Positions 1 to 5,980 of a DNA stretch of 7,113 nucleotides are shown one piece after another (the first letter of the stretch is position 1; each line of letters begins with the position of its first letter). Under the pieces are notes generated by a model. It saw nothing but the letters and a program-made list of their open reading frames with translations. It did no database searches and was not told the origin of the DNA. Source of the DNA: Gammaproteobacteria bacterium (GTDB lineage: Bacteria > Pseudomonadota > Gammaproteobacteria > Pseudomonadales > Halieaceae); contig PDSN01000104.1 of assembly GCA_002748505.1 (NCBI GenBank), positions 1 to 7,113 on the forward strand. Reading direction: 5' to 3'. A program made the position numbers and the translations under genes.

Positions 1-195
1 AACACTCGCTATAAAGTTTAAGTACGCCCAGCCCATTACAATCAGCTAAAGGTTGCAAGTAACTAAGCAATACCCATGCCAAAAGCTAAAAAGCCGATAA
101 ATAACAGCCAGTTGTGCAAAACACCAAAATACCTCAACCCGCAAAAACATTAAAAGTGTAAAAAATCCTGACAATACGACTCCCGGGGGCCTACG

Positions 196-234
196 GCGGT
201 GCAAGCAGGTTGTTTTTCTGCTAAAGTGCAGCGC
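196..234 (+). promoter_or_regulatory. Imperfect hairpin in the leader
   Basis: GCGGTGCA (196-203) can pair with TGCAGCGC (227-234) apart from one G-G mismatch. Inside it AGCAG (204-208) pairs with CTGCT (218-222) around a T-rich nine-base loop, with AAAG (223-226) bulged out. This gives about 12 base pairs some 120 bases before the gene start. A T-run lies in the loop and none follows the stem, so it is not an intrinsic terminator. A cis-acting RNA element is possible, but I recognise no riboswitch family. Confidence 0.35.
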
Positions 235-322
235 ATAAACACGGGGGAATCTAGCGTAGCCACAAGCTCAGGATAGAGACGGGGTATGTTAGTCAAGACC
301 ACAATCAACGGTCACTATGCAG

Positions 323-338
323 CGCAGAGCGCTCTGCG
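323..338. repeat. Perfect 16-bp palindrome before the sugar transferase start
   Basis: CGCAGAGC at 323-330 is followed directly by its reverse complement GCTCTGCG at 331-338, with no spacer. It ends one base before an ATG at 339 and 15 bases before the preferred TTG start at 354. Its position fits an operator for a dimeric regulator, or a structure that affects translation initiation. Confidence 0.55.
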
Positions 339-340
339 AT

Positions 341-347
341 GGGGGAG
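341..347 (+). promoter_or_regulatory. Ribosome binding site deciding the TTG start
   Basis: GGGGGAG lies six bases before the TTG at 354. The in-frame ATG at 339 lies upstream of this motif and has only a weak GAG (327-329) nine bases before it, inside the palindrome. This is the main reason for choosing 354 as the start. Confidence 0.5.
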
Positions 348-353
348 TTGCGT

Positions 354-1760
354 TTGGGCACAGTAAAAGTTTTCAATCATCACATGCACAAGTCATTCCT
401 ATGGCTTTTGCTGATCGAAACTCTGGTTCTTGTACTGGCCTTCCATCTCGGCGGGCAACTATACTGGCACATCCACGGCGACGGCCATACCGCCAATTTT
501 GACGGCATGTTTTCTCGAGCCGTACTGTTCGCCCTCTGTGCCATTGCCGCAATGATGGCGATGGGCCTGTACCAGCCGCATTTACGTGAAGGCACAACCG
601 GCATCGTATTGCGTACAACGGGTGCCTTCATTATCACTGTTCTCACCACCTCCATGGTGTTTTACTTCATGCCCGGCCTCTATATCTGGCGCGGCGTGTT
701 CGTTTACGCTGTTGCCATTGCCTATTCCGCATCCCTGCTCTCACGCTGGTGTTTCGAGCGGTTTGTCAGCATGGATCAACTCAAAAGCCGCGTTTTGGTG
801 TATGGCACCGGCAAGGCCGCCAGCAGCATTTTGCGCTCCATGCGTCGCAAAACGGACAGGCGCAGCACAACATTTGAAGGCTTTTGTAGGATTCCAGGCG
901 AAGCCGACCAGGTGGACGAGCGGTACATCATTGCTGTCGATGACTCCTTACTGGAGTTCTGCAACAAGCGCGATATCAACCGCATCGTCGTCGCCCCCGA
1001 CAGCTACCGCGAGCTATTGCCGATGGAGCAACTGCTGGAATGCAAATTACACAATATTCGGGTCATGGATGTGGCGACCTTCATGGAAAGCGAAACCGGC
1101 AAGATCATGCTGGATCACATAAAGCCAAGTACCATTGTATTTTCCGAGGGATTCAGGCAAAACTCGCTGGCAACGCTGCTGAAACGCGTCTTTGATATCG
1201 CCGCCTCGCTGCTGTTAATCATTCTAACCTGGCCTCTGCTATTGCTCACCATCATCGCAATCTGGATAGAAGACGGCTTTGGCGCACCAATCATCTACCG
1301 CCAAACCCGCGTCGGGCTGTACGGCAAGCATTTCGACGTCATGAAAATCCGCAGTATGTCGGTTAACGCTGAATCCGACGGCAAGGCGCAATGGGCGCAA
1401 AAGAACGACGCGCGCATCACCAAGGTGGGCTCATTCATTCGCCGCACTCGTATTGACGAGTTACCCCAGGTATTCAATGTGCTCGCCGGAGACATGGCAT
1501 TTGTCGGCCCGCGCCCTGAACGCCCTGAATTCGTGGAGCAGCTCGCTGCCAGCATTCCCTATTACAATGTACGACACGCAGTAAAACCCGGCATCACCGG
1601 CTGGGCGCAGCTGCGCTACCCCTACGGTGCCAGCGAGCACGATTCCCGGCAAAAACTGCAATACGACCTCTACTACGTCAAGAACGCCAGCTTGTTTCTG
1701 GACTTCACCATCCTGCTGACGACCTTCGAGGTTGTGGTGCACGGAAATGGCGTGCGCTAA
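354..1760 (+). CDS. Exopolysaccharide sugar transferase (polyprenyl glycosylphosphotransferase, EpsH/PEP-CTERM-associated type)
   Basis: Inner-membrane enzyme expected to move a sugar phosphate from a nucleotide sugar to undecaprenyl phosphate, the first step of polysaccharide repeat-unit assembly. About 468 residues from TTG 354. The ATG at 339 would add five residues, but 354 has the better binding site and puts the typical VFNHH opening at residue 5. Four hydrophobic segments (about 13-33, 53-71, 86-106, 110-129) precede a nucleotide-binding-like domain with YGTGKAA at 150-156. A fifth segment (about 279-304) anchors the bacterial sugar transferase domain, which shows IIYRQTRVG, MKIRSM, RIDELPQVFN with the expected Asp368-Glu369 pair, FVGPRPERP and KPGITGWAQ. 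Length and motifs look complete. The N-terminal opening resembles sugar transferases of exosortase loci, but no exosortase is present here. Sugar specificity cannot be read from the sequence. The same-strand c-di-GMP gene downstream suggests shared control. Confidence 0.93.
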   Translation: MGTVKVFNHHMHKSFLWLLLIETLVLVLAFHLGGQLYWHIHGDGHTANFDGMFSRAVLFALCAIAAMMAMGLYQPHLREGTTGIVLRTTGAFIITVLTTSMVFYFMPGLYIWRGVFVYAVAIAYSASLLSRWCFERFVSMDQLKSRVLVYGTGKAASSILRSMRRKTDRRSTTFEGFCRIPGEADQVDERYIIAVDDSLLEFCNKRDINRIVVAPDSYRELLPMEQLLECKLHNIRVMDVATFMESETGKIMLDHIKPSTIVFSEGFRQNSLATLLKRVFDIAASLLLIILTWPLLLLTIIAIWIEDGFGAPIIYRQTRVGLYGKHFDVMKIRSMSVNAESDGKAQWAQKNDARITKVGSFIRRTRIDELPQVFNVLAGDMAFVGPRPERPEFVEQLAASIPYYNVRHAVKPGITGWAQLRYPYGASEHDSRQKLQYDLYYVKNASLFLDFTILLTTFEVVVHGNGVR

Positions 1761-1783
1761 GTGTCCATTTCTACAGTTTTGAC

Positions 1784-1812
1784 ATGACAAATGCAAAGTT
1801 GCCACACATACT
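1784..1812 (+). promoter_or_regulatory. Candidate sigma-70 promoter for the GGDEF-EAL gene
   Basis: ATGACA (1784-1789, five of six matches to the -35 consensus) and CATACT (1807-1812, four of six to the -10) are separated by 17 bp. Transcription would start near 1819, leaving a leader of about 83 bases. The start point would fall inside the left arm of the inverted repeat at 1812-1882. A nearby perfect TTGACA (1779-1784) has no -10 at a usable distance. Confidence 0.4.
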
Positions 1813-1882
1813 CTCAAAACGGATAGCGCTGCAATAACGCCACCTGGCGCTGCACCGGGCAAGCGCCCCTCACGTTTTGAGA
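1812..1882. repeat. 10-bp inverted repeat enclosing smaller hairpins
   Basis: TCTCAAAACG (1812-1821) is matched exactly by CGTTTTGAGA (1873-1882) across a 51-base loop. The loop holds further stems: CGCC-ACCT-GGCG (1838-1849), GGGC-AAGC-GCCC (1857-1868) and a competing GGCGC/GCGCC pair (1846-1850 with 1863-1867). It also has a direct repeat of GCGCTGCA at 1826-1833 and 1847-1854. No T-run follows on the plus strand, so it does not look like an intrinsic terminator. It fills most of the gap between the sugar transferase and the GGDEF-EAL gene and ends 19 bases before the latter. Confidence 0.6.
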
Positions 1883-1901
1883 TCGACAGATAACAGCGAG
1901 T

Positions 1902-4175
1902 ATGTTGCGACCAAGTTACCCCCTCATTGCCACCGTAAGCACCCTTACCGTATTGGTCTGTCTTACGCTGGCGGGCGTTACAGCTCTGCAGCTTTTCGAG
2001 CTGTCAATTGATAACACGGTAAAACTGAGCGAGCACAAACTATCGCGACAACTGGCGACGACCACAGACAGCAACACAGCGATGGGGCTTCTGCCACAAA
2101 ATCTCGCGACTTACCTGGAGCAAGAGGGCGTTGTTTATGCCAGTTTGTTCTCCCCAGCAGGAGAACAGCTCGGCTTCGCCAGCGCCATTGATGCGCTGGA
2201 AAAACCACCATTACCTCTGGCAACCCTGCGCAACGGCGATACCCCCGAGGCCACAGCACGACACCAGCATCAACTTATAGACTTTCAGTCCCCGCAAGGT
2301 GACAGCGGGTACATGGCCAGGCTATTAGGAGGCAACGACCTCACCACCGTGACCTTGCCTGCCAGCACAGCCCCCCACTCCGATTTACCCTCAGCCTATC
2401 TGGCACTGGGTCTGGCGCACCAAGAGATCTGGGAACCGCTTGTTCCCGCACTGTTGAAAGTATCAATCATAAGCCTGGGTACGGGTCTACTATCACTGGT
2501 AATCATGCTTTACGCTCTCAACAGACACACCAAGCCACTGAAAAGACTATCTGTCATCGCCCACGATGCCGCAGAGGGGGTATTAGACCTCGACAACCTT
2601 CCAGCGGACACCAATGCCAGCACCAAACAGGTAGCAGCTCGACTTAACACCATGCTTGTCGACCTGGAAGCCTATAAAGCCCGAATCAAGACAGATCGGT
2701 CGGTGCTCAGTAAAGCGGTGGAACTAAAAACCGCCGAACTGTCGCGGCGCAATCGCGAACTCAGCCAAGCGGTGGAAGAAGCGTCACTTGCGAAAGAGCG
2801 CCTGCGTCGTATGGCCTATTACGACAGCCTCACTGCCCTGCCGAACCGGCACCTGTTTGTCGAGCAGCTCAAGCTGATGCTGCGCCTCGCCCACCGCTAC
2901 GAGCATCATCTGGCACTGCTGTTTTTTGATTTAGACAACTTCAAGCGCATCAACGACTCTTTGGGACATAACGCTGGAGACGCCCTGTTGCGCGAGGTGG
3001 GCCATCGACTGTCGCAGGCCGTTCGCGAGAGCGACATAATCAACCGTTGTGATCGAATGCAAAACCCAGTGGAAGTCTCCCGTCTCGGCGGTGATGAGTT
3101 TACTGTGGTGCTTAACCAGATTGACTCTGCAAAAGCAGTAGAAGACATCGCCAGGCGCCTGCTGAGGGTTTTGTCCGCGCCAATGTCGATAGAAGGCCAG
3201 GAACTGATTGTGACCCCCACTATCGGTATCGCTCTGGGTCCCCAGGACGCGGACAATGTGGAAGGCCTGCTAAAAGCAGCCAACACCGCGATGCACACCG
3301 CCAAGAAAGCGGGCAAAAACGGCTATTTGTTTTACAACCGGGACATGGCCACCGCAAACCTGGAACGCCTGCAATTAGAAACCGATCTGCGCCGCGCAAT
3401 TGAACGCGACCAGTTGCGCCTGTATTTCCAACCCCAGGTAGACCTGCGCACGGGCTCGGTCATCGGGCTGGAAGCTCTGGCCCGCTGGGAGCACCCGAAG
3501 CACGGCATGGTATCACCAGGGCAGTTTATTCCTCTGGCGGAAGACATCGGCATTACCGCAGACATCGGCAACTGGGCGATGCAAACTGCCTGCCACTACC
3601 TGGCACAAATCGACAACGTCAATCACGGCCACGCGATCACGGTGTCTGTCAACCTGTCTGCGTTTGAGTTCTCATCCAAACTGCACAAACGCGCCCAACT
3701 GGCCCTCAATACCCATGGTGTGGCGCCCAGTGCTCTGGTACTTGAGCTAACCGAGTCTCTGTTAATGGATACCGGCGCAAACACACTCGACACTCTGCAC
3801 CACCTGCGCGACCTGGGGGTCAAGCTGTCCATCGATGACTTTGGTACAGGTTACTCCTCACTGAGCTATCTGTCGGAATTCCCGCTGAACGAGCTTAAAA
3901 TTGACCGCAGCTTCGTCAACAATATTGACGCAGGCGAAAACAACGCCACGCTGGTCAAAACCATTGTCGCCATGGGTAACAGCATGGGACTGGAGTTGGT
4001 GGCCGAGGGCGTAGAAACCCAGGATCAACTGGTTTTCCTGGCAGAAAACGGCGTGTCCGTTATTCAGGGCTATCTATTCAGCAAGCCGCTGCCCTTCGAG
4101 GAGGTCAACCCCCTACTGGCAACGGGTTACTTCCAAACACAAATTGATGGATTGCTAAGCGATAGCAGCCGTTAA
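1902..4175 (+). CDS. Membrane-bound GGDEF-EAL cyclic di-GMP enzyme
   Basis: 757-residue inner-membrane signalling protein that should make and/or break down cyclic di-GMP. A membrane segment (about 8-30), an extracytoplasmic region (about 33-178) of no family I recognise, and a second membrane segment (about 184-206) are followed by a HAMP-like linker (about 207-258) and a coiled coil (about 260-303). The GGDEF domain starts at DSLTALPNR (308-316) and has an intact GGDEF at 396-400. The EAL domain (about 485-745) keeps EAL at 524-526, Asn584, Glu615 and Glu618 in ELTES, Asp645-Asp646 in DDFGTGYSS, Lys666, Glu702 and Gln722, so the phosphodiesterase site looks complete. One oddity is that RESD (375-378), the likely product-inhibition site, is separated from GGDEF by 17 residues and not the usual five. 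The start ATG has only a weak binding site (AGCGAG). Which activity dominates cannot be told. Confidence 0.94.
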   Translation: MLRPSYPLIATVSTLTVLVCLTLAGVTALQLFELSIDNTVKLSEHKLSRQLATTTDSNTAMGLLPQNLATYLEQEGVVYASLFSPAGEQLGFASAIDALEKPPLPLATLRNGDTPEATARHQHQLIDFQSPQGDSGYMARLLGGNDLTTVTLPASTAPHSDLPSAYLALGLAHQEIWEPLVPALLKVSIISLGTGLLSLVIMLYALNRHTKPLKRLSVIAHDAAEGVLDLDNLPADTNASTKQVAARLNTMLVDLEAYKARIKTDRSVLSKAVELKTAELSRRNRELSQAVEEASLAKERLRRMAYYDSLTALPNRHLFVEQLKLMLRLAHRYEHHLALLFFDLDNFKRINDSLGHNAGDALLREVGHRLSQAVRESDIINRCDRMQNPVEVSRLGGDEFTVVLNQIDSAKAVEDIARRLLRVLSAPMSIEGQELIVTPTIGIALGPQDADNVEGLLKAANTAMHTAKKAGKNGYLFYNRDMATANLERLQLETDLRRAIERDQLRLYFQPQVDLRTGSVIGLEALARWEHPKHGMVSPGQFIPLAEDIGITADIGNWAMQTACHYLAQIDNVNHGHAITVSVNLSAFEFSSKLHKRAQLALNTHGVAPSALVLELTESLLMDTGANTLDTLHHLRDLGVKLSIDDFGTGYSSLSYLSEFPLNELKIDRSFVNNIDAGENNATLVKTIVAMGNSMGLELVAEGVETQDQLVFLAENGVSVIQGYLFSKPLPFEEVNPLLATGYFQTQIDGLLSDSSR

Positions 4176-4182
4176 ACCATCC

Positions 4183-4890
4183 TCACTGTTTAATCTCATA
4201 GCTCATGCTCACCGAAACGCTGTAGTGGTTTTCTCCAACAGCGACCGGGACAGCGCTGCGAGCGGCCGTTTTAGCATAATGCGTTTCCAACATAACAGGC
4301 TGCGCCCTCGGCGGCGCGGATTGTTCGGCCAGATGAACGAGATCACCCAGCTTTACACCGGCTGCCTCTGCCAGGGTTTTCGCGGTATTCATAGCATTTT
4401 GCACCGCCTGTACCCGCGCTTGCTTGACAGCCTCTGCGGGATCCTCATTGATAAACTGAATATTGCCACCCTCATTCACTCCCAGCGTCACGACTTTATC
4501 GAGCAGCGCGCCAAGCTTGCTCAGATCGCGTATGCGCAGGGACAGGCCGTTGCGCACCGTATAGCCCACCAGCTGGCGCGGCTTGTTGTGATCGGGATAG
4601 ATGTAGCGCGGGTCAATCGAAAACTGACTGGTCTGAATATCACGCGACTTGATACCTTCCTCGTGCAACGCCGCCAGCACGCCCTCTAACGCCTGTGAAT
4701 TCTCATTCAGCGCTTCGGCTGCGGTTTCGGCCTCACGCATAACGATGAGGTTTACCAGAGCCATATCCGGCACCATCGCCACCTCTGCGCGCCCAGTGAC
4801 CGCGATGACTTCATCATCACCCGCCCAGGCCTGAAGGGGCAACAACAGTAAACACAGCAACAGACCATTTTTGATTTTCGATAAACGCAT
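4183..4890 (-). CDS. SIMPL-domain (DUF541) periplasmic protein, YggE-like
   Basis: 235 residues, exported. It starts with a clear signal peptide (basic MRLSKIK, leucine-rich core, AWA before Gly24). The rest shows the SIMPL/DUF541 pattern: VTGRAEVAMVPDMALV (31-46), the GIKSRDIQTSQFSIDPRY block (about 69-86), a GYTVRNGLSL stretch (about 99-108), and the helical KQARVQAVQNAMNTA segment (about 156-170). Family members such as E. coli YggE are periplasmic and have been linked to oxidative-stress tolerance, but the molecular role is poorly known. The start at 4890 is preferred over an in-frame ATG 14 codons earlier because GGGAG lies seven bases upstream and it puts the signal peptide at the N-terminus. 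The gene converges on the GGDEF-EAL gene with 7 bp between stop codons. No functional link to it is evident. Confidence 0.9.
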   Translation of the reverse strand: MRLSKIKNGLLLCLLLLPLQAWAGDDEVIAVTGRAEVAMVPDMALVNLIVMREAETAAEALNENSQALEGVLAALHEEGIKSRDIQTSQFSIDPRYIYPDHNKPRQLVGYTVRNGLSLRIRDLSKLGALLDKVVTLGVNEGGNIQFINEDPAEAVKQARVQAVQNAMNTAKTLAEAAGVKLGDLVHLAEQSAPPRAQPVMLETHYAKTAARSAVPVAVGENHYSVSVSMSYEIKQ

Positions 4891-4986
4891 ACTCTCTCTC
4901 CCAGTAATATCAATGCGTGGTTTTAGAAACACTTACCGGCCACAAGTTCCCCTTACCGCCTGCCAACGATGCAACACGTGAACCGA

Positions 4987-5008
4987 CCATCCCCCGTGAA
5001 TGGGGTTG
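4987..5008. repeat. GC-rich hairpin upstream of the SIMPL gene
   Basis: CCATCCCC (4987-4994) can pair with GGGGTTGG (5001-5008) with one mismatch around a six-base loop. It sits 11 bases to the left of the left GGGACGCTGGAA repeat. There is no T-run on either side. It could be a REP-like palindrome, but a single copy is not enough to say so. Confidence 0.35.
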
Positions 5009-5018
5009 GACTCATCTT

Positions 5019-5053
5019 TGGGACGCTGGAATTTGGGGAAGTGGCACTACGGA
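5019..5053. repeat. Left copy of the GGGACGCTGGAA repeat with a tRNA-tail-like extension
   Basis: TGGGACGCTGGAATTTGGGG (5019-5038) matches the array at 5856-5891 with one base different. The likeness goes on: AAGTGGCACTACGG here against AAATGGTAGCTACGG on the right, where that stretch is the 3' end of a tRNA-Met fragment. The two copies lie in the same orientation about 850 bp apart and bracket brnTA. They are either dispersed repeats or scars of an earlier insertion at the same tRNA end. Confidence 0.6.
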
Positions 5054-5155
5054 CGCTACAAAATACTGCATTTAGCCCATTGTTTTATATAAGTTATTTC
5101 ACAATCAATTAGCGGCAATAACGTCAATTATTTTTGCTACCCTCTTTAACTCAAG

Positions 5156-5407
5156 CTAACGCGGATGCTTAGCCACATAGTCTTTTAGCACATCATCGAG
5201 CCGTGTTTGCCAGCCCTTGCCGCCACGCTTGAAATGCTCGACTACATCGGCTGACAGCCTTATGGTTGTTTGTACTTTGGGGTTGTCGACCTTGGGTCTT
5301 CCCAATTTGCGAGCCGCTGCCGCGCCTCGCTTAGCCTTGCTAAACATGGCGTCTGTCCACTCCGGGTTTTCAGCATCTGTCATTTCAGGATTCGCAGAAT
5401 GCCCCAT
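5156..5407 (-). CDS. brnA: BrnA-type antitoxin
   Basis: 83 residues, the expected antitoxin of the toxin gene just upstream. Family members bind and neutralise BrnT and repress their own operon through a ribbon-helix-helix DNA-binding fold. Visible signatures are NPEWTDAMFSKAKRG (14-28), GRPK (36-39), the strand-helix stretch VQTTIRLSADVVEHFK (45-60) and GKGWQTRLDDVLKDYV (63-78), all typical of BrnA/DUF4415-like proteins. The ATG at 5405-5407 lies 23 bp inside the toxin gene. It is chosen because a GAGGTGAGG binding site stands right before it. A second ATG at 5381-5383, one base after the toxin stop, lacks such a site. The overlap implies translational coupling. The gene appears intact. Confidence 0.9.
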   Translation of the reverse strand: MGHSANPEMTDAENPEWTDAMFSKAKRGAAAARKLGRPKVDNPKVQTTIRLSADVVEHFKRGGKGWQTRLDDVLKDYVAKHPR

Positions 5408-5654
5408 ACTTCCTCACCTCTCGTTTGTTTGCCTTACGCAGACTAGTCACACGCACGGCATCACCGCGCAGTGTATACACCAGAACGTGCAGCCGCCCCT
5501 CGATATGACCGAGTGCAAAATAACGCCTTTCACCTTTTACAAGCTGCTCAACTTCTAACGCCCCATCGAAATCAAACCGATCGACCAGCGTAAACGGCAA
5601 TCCTCGTGCTTCGATATTGCGTTGGTTTTTGCTCTCGTCATACTCGACCTTCAT
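5385..5654 (-). CDS. brnT: BrnT-type toxin (DUF497 ribonuclease)
   Basis: 89 residues, first gene of a toxin-antitoxin operon. BrnT proteins have a RelE-like fold and stop growth by cutting RNA until bound by BrnA. The sequence fits: an opening VEYDESKNQRNIEARG (3-18) corresponding to the usual WDxxKNxxNxxKHG, FTLVDRFDFDGAL, ERRYFALGHIEGRLHVLVYTLRG in the middle, and VRVTSLRKANKREVRKYG near the end. ATG 5654 is chosen because it puts the family motif at the N-terminus. A TTG at 5690 would add 12 atypical residues and lies within the predicted -35 box. No ribosome binding site precedes the ATG, and the predicted promoter ends seven bases before it, so a leaderless message is possible. Length is normal for the family. 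Confidence 0.9.
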   Translation of the reverse strand: MKVEYDESKNQRNIEARGLPFTLVDRFDFDGALEVEQLVKGERRYFALGHIEGRLHVLVYTLRGDAVRVTSLRKANKREVRKYGAFCES

Positions 5655-5661
5655 CCACTTA

Positions 5662-5677
5662 ATTGTAGTTACACAAT
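5662..5677. promoter_or_regulatory. Candidate BrnA operator
   Basis: ATTGT (5662-5666) and ACAAT (5673-5677) form a 5-bp inverted repeat with a six-base spacer. It covers the predicted -10 box of brnTA and ends eight bases before the toxin start. Antitoxins of this family are known to repress their own operon, and this is the position expected for such a site. The arms are short, so chance is not excluded. Confidence 0.4.
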
Positions 5678-5690
5678 ATGGTTTGGGCAA
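5662..5690 (-). promoter_or_regulatory. Predicted brnTA promoter
   Basis: On the minus strand TTGCCC (5690-5685) and TACAAT (5667-5662) stand 17 bp apart, with four and five matches to the -35 and -10 consensus. The -10 ends seven bases before the brnT ATG, so transcription would begin at or next to the start codon. Confidence 0.5.
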
Positions 5691-5803
5691 GCTGGGCCGG
5701 ATATTTCACCAGTACGGCGACTATTTTACTATTATTTACTTAATATCAATTAGTTACGCCATGATAAACAGCAAAAACACACGTGCAAACTGTACCTATT
5801 TCG

Positions 5804-5827
5804 AAAAAATGACTTCGGTCAGTTTTT
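5804..5827. terminator. Bidirectional intrinsic terminator with TTCG loop
   Basis: Six A, then TGAC-TTCG-GTCA (5810-5821), then G and five T. The A and T runs extend the stem apart from one mismatch and give a T-tract on either strand. On the minus strand it lies 68 bases past the CCA end of the tRNA-Met fragment, so it is probably the native terminator of that tRNA gene. On the plus strand no gene lies before it. Confidence 0.7.
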
Positions 5828-5855
5828 ATTGCTTGCAGGGCGTTTTTCGATTGCC

Positions 5856-5891
5856 TGGGACGCTGGAACTTGGGGACGCTGGAACTTGGGG
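5856..5891. repeat. Tandem GGGACGCTGGAACTTG repeat
   Basis: Two 16-bp units, GGGACGCTGGAACTTG from 5857 and again from 5873, plus a partial third (GGG at 5889-5891). The array abuts the CCA end of the tRNA-Met fragment. A related single copy lies at 5019-5038. Tandem short repeats of this kind are seen as dispersed elements in some bacterial genomes, but I cannot name a family. Confidence 0.65.
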
Positions 5892-5894
5892 AAA

Positions 5895-5939
5895 TGGTAG
5901 CTACGGGTGGACTTGAACCACCGACCCCAGCATTATGAA
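5895..5939 (-). tRNA. 3' fragment of elongator tRNA-Met(CAT), probable attachment-site repeat
   Basis: Read on the minus strand this is the 3' part of a tRNA: anticodon loop TTCATAA with anticodon CAT (5937-5935), 3' anticodon stem TGCTG, variable loop GGGTC, T-arm GGTGG-TTCAAGT-CCACC (5922-5906), 3' acceptor strand CGTAGCT, discriminator A and CCA (5897-5895). CGTAGC matches the elongator tRNA-Met acceptor (GGCTACG at its 5' end), with one base off the expected pairing. A minor tRNA-Ile with modified CAT anticodon is less likely because of that acceptor. No D-arm or 5' acceptor strand follows, so it cannot make a working tRNA. The break at the anticodon loop is typical of integrase core sites. 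Confidence 0.75.
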
Positions 5940-5980
5940 TGGCTCAACAATCGCCACATAACTTGACTGAGGCTAGAGTT

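Larger units (their letters stand above)
1..353. other. Gene-free upstream region of the sugar transferase gene
   Basis: About 350 bases without a convincing reading frame on either strand. The first 180 bases are A-rich. From about 181 the composition turns GC-richer and contains an imperfect hairpin (196-234) and a perfect 16-bp palindrome (323-338). I see no good sigma-70 promoter: the best pair is TTGTTT (210-215) with CATAAA (234-239) at 18-bp spacing, and it overlaps the hairpin. I see no sigma-54 type GG-N10-GC promoter, although such promoters are known for some related polysaccharide loci. The region most likely holds the promoter and a structured leader for the downstream gene, but the promoter cannot be placed. 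Confidence 0.6.

Noticed and set aside
195..200. GGCGGT resembling the start of the ops/JUMPstart element of polysaccharide operons
   Set aside because: Only the first six bases match; the following AGC-N-T part is absent.
4172..4193. Intrinsic terminator between the convergent genes
   Set aside because: The stem is six A/T-rich base pairs with no T-run after it, too weak to call.
4225..4689. Plus-strand open frame opposite the SIMPL gene
   Set aside because: It is a shadow of the well-supported SIMPL coding sequence on the minus strand.
5856..5891. CRISPR-like array
   Set aside because: The 16-bp units are directly tandem with no spacers, and there are only two of them.
5617..5916. Plus-strand open frame of 99 codons
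   Set aside because: It runs antisense to brnT and across the terminator, the tandem repeats and part of the tRNA fragment. It has no binding site and no protein-like pattern.
5940..5980. Rest of a full tRNA-Met to the right of the fragment
   Set aside because: The sequence after the anticodon loop does not pair as an anticodon stem, D-arm or acceptor strand. The resemblance of TAACTTGACTGAGGCTA to a D-arm is loose and misaligned.
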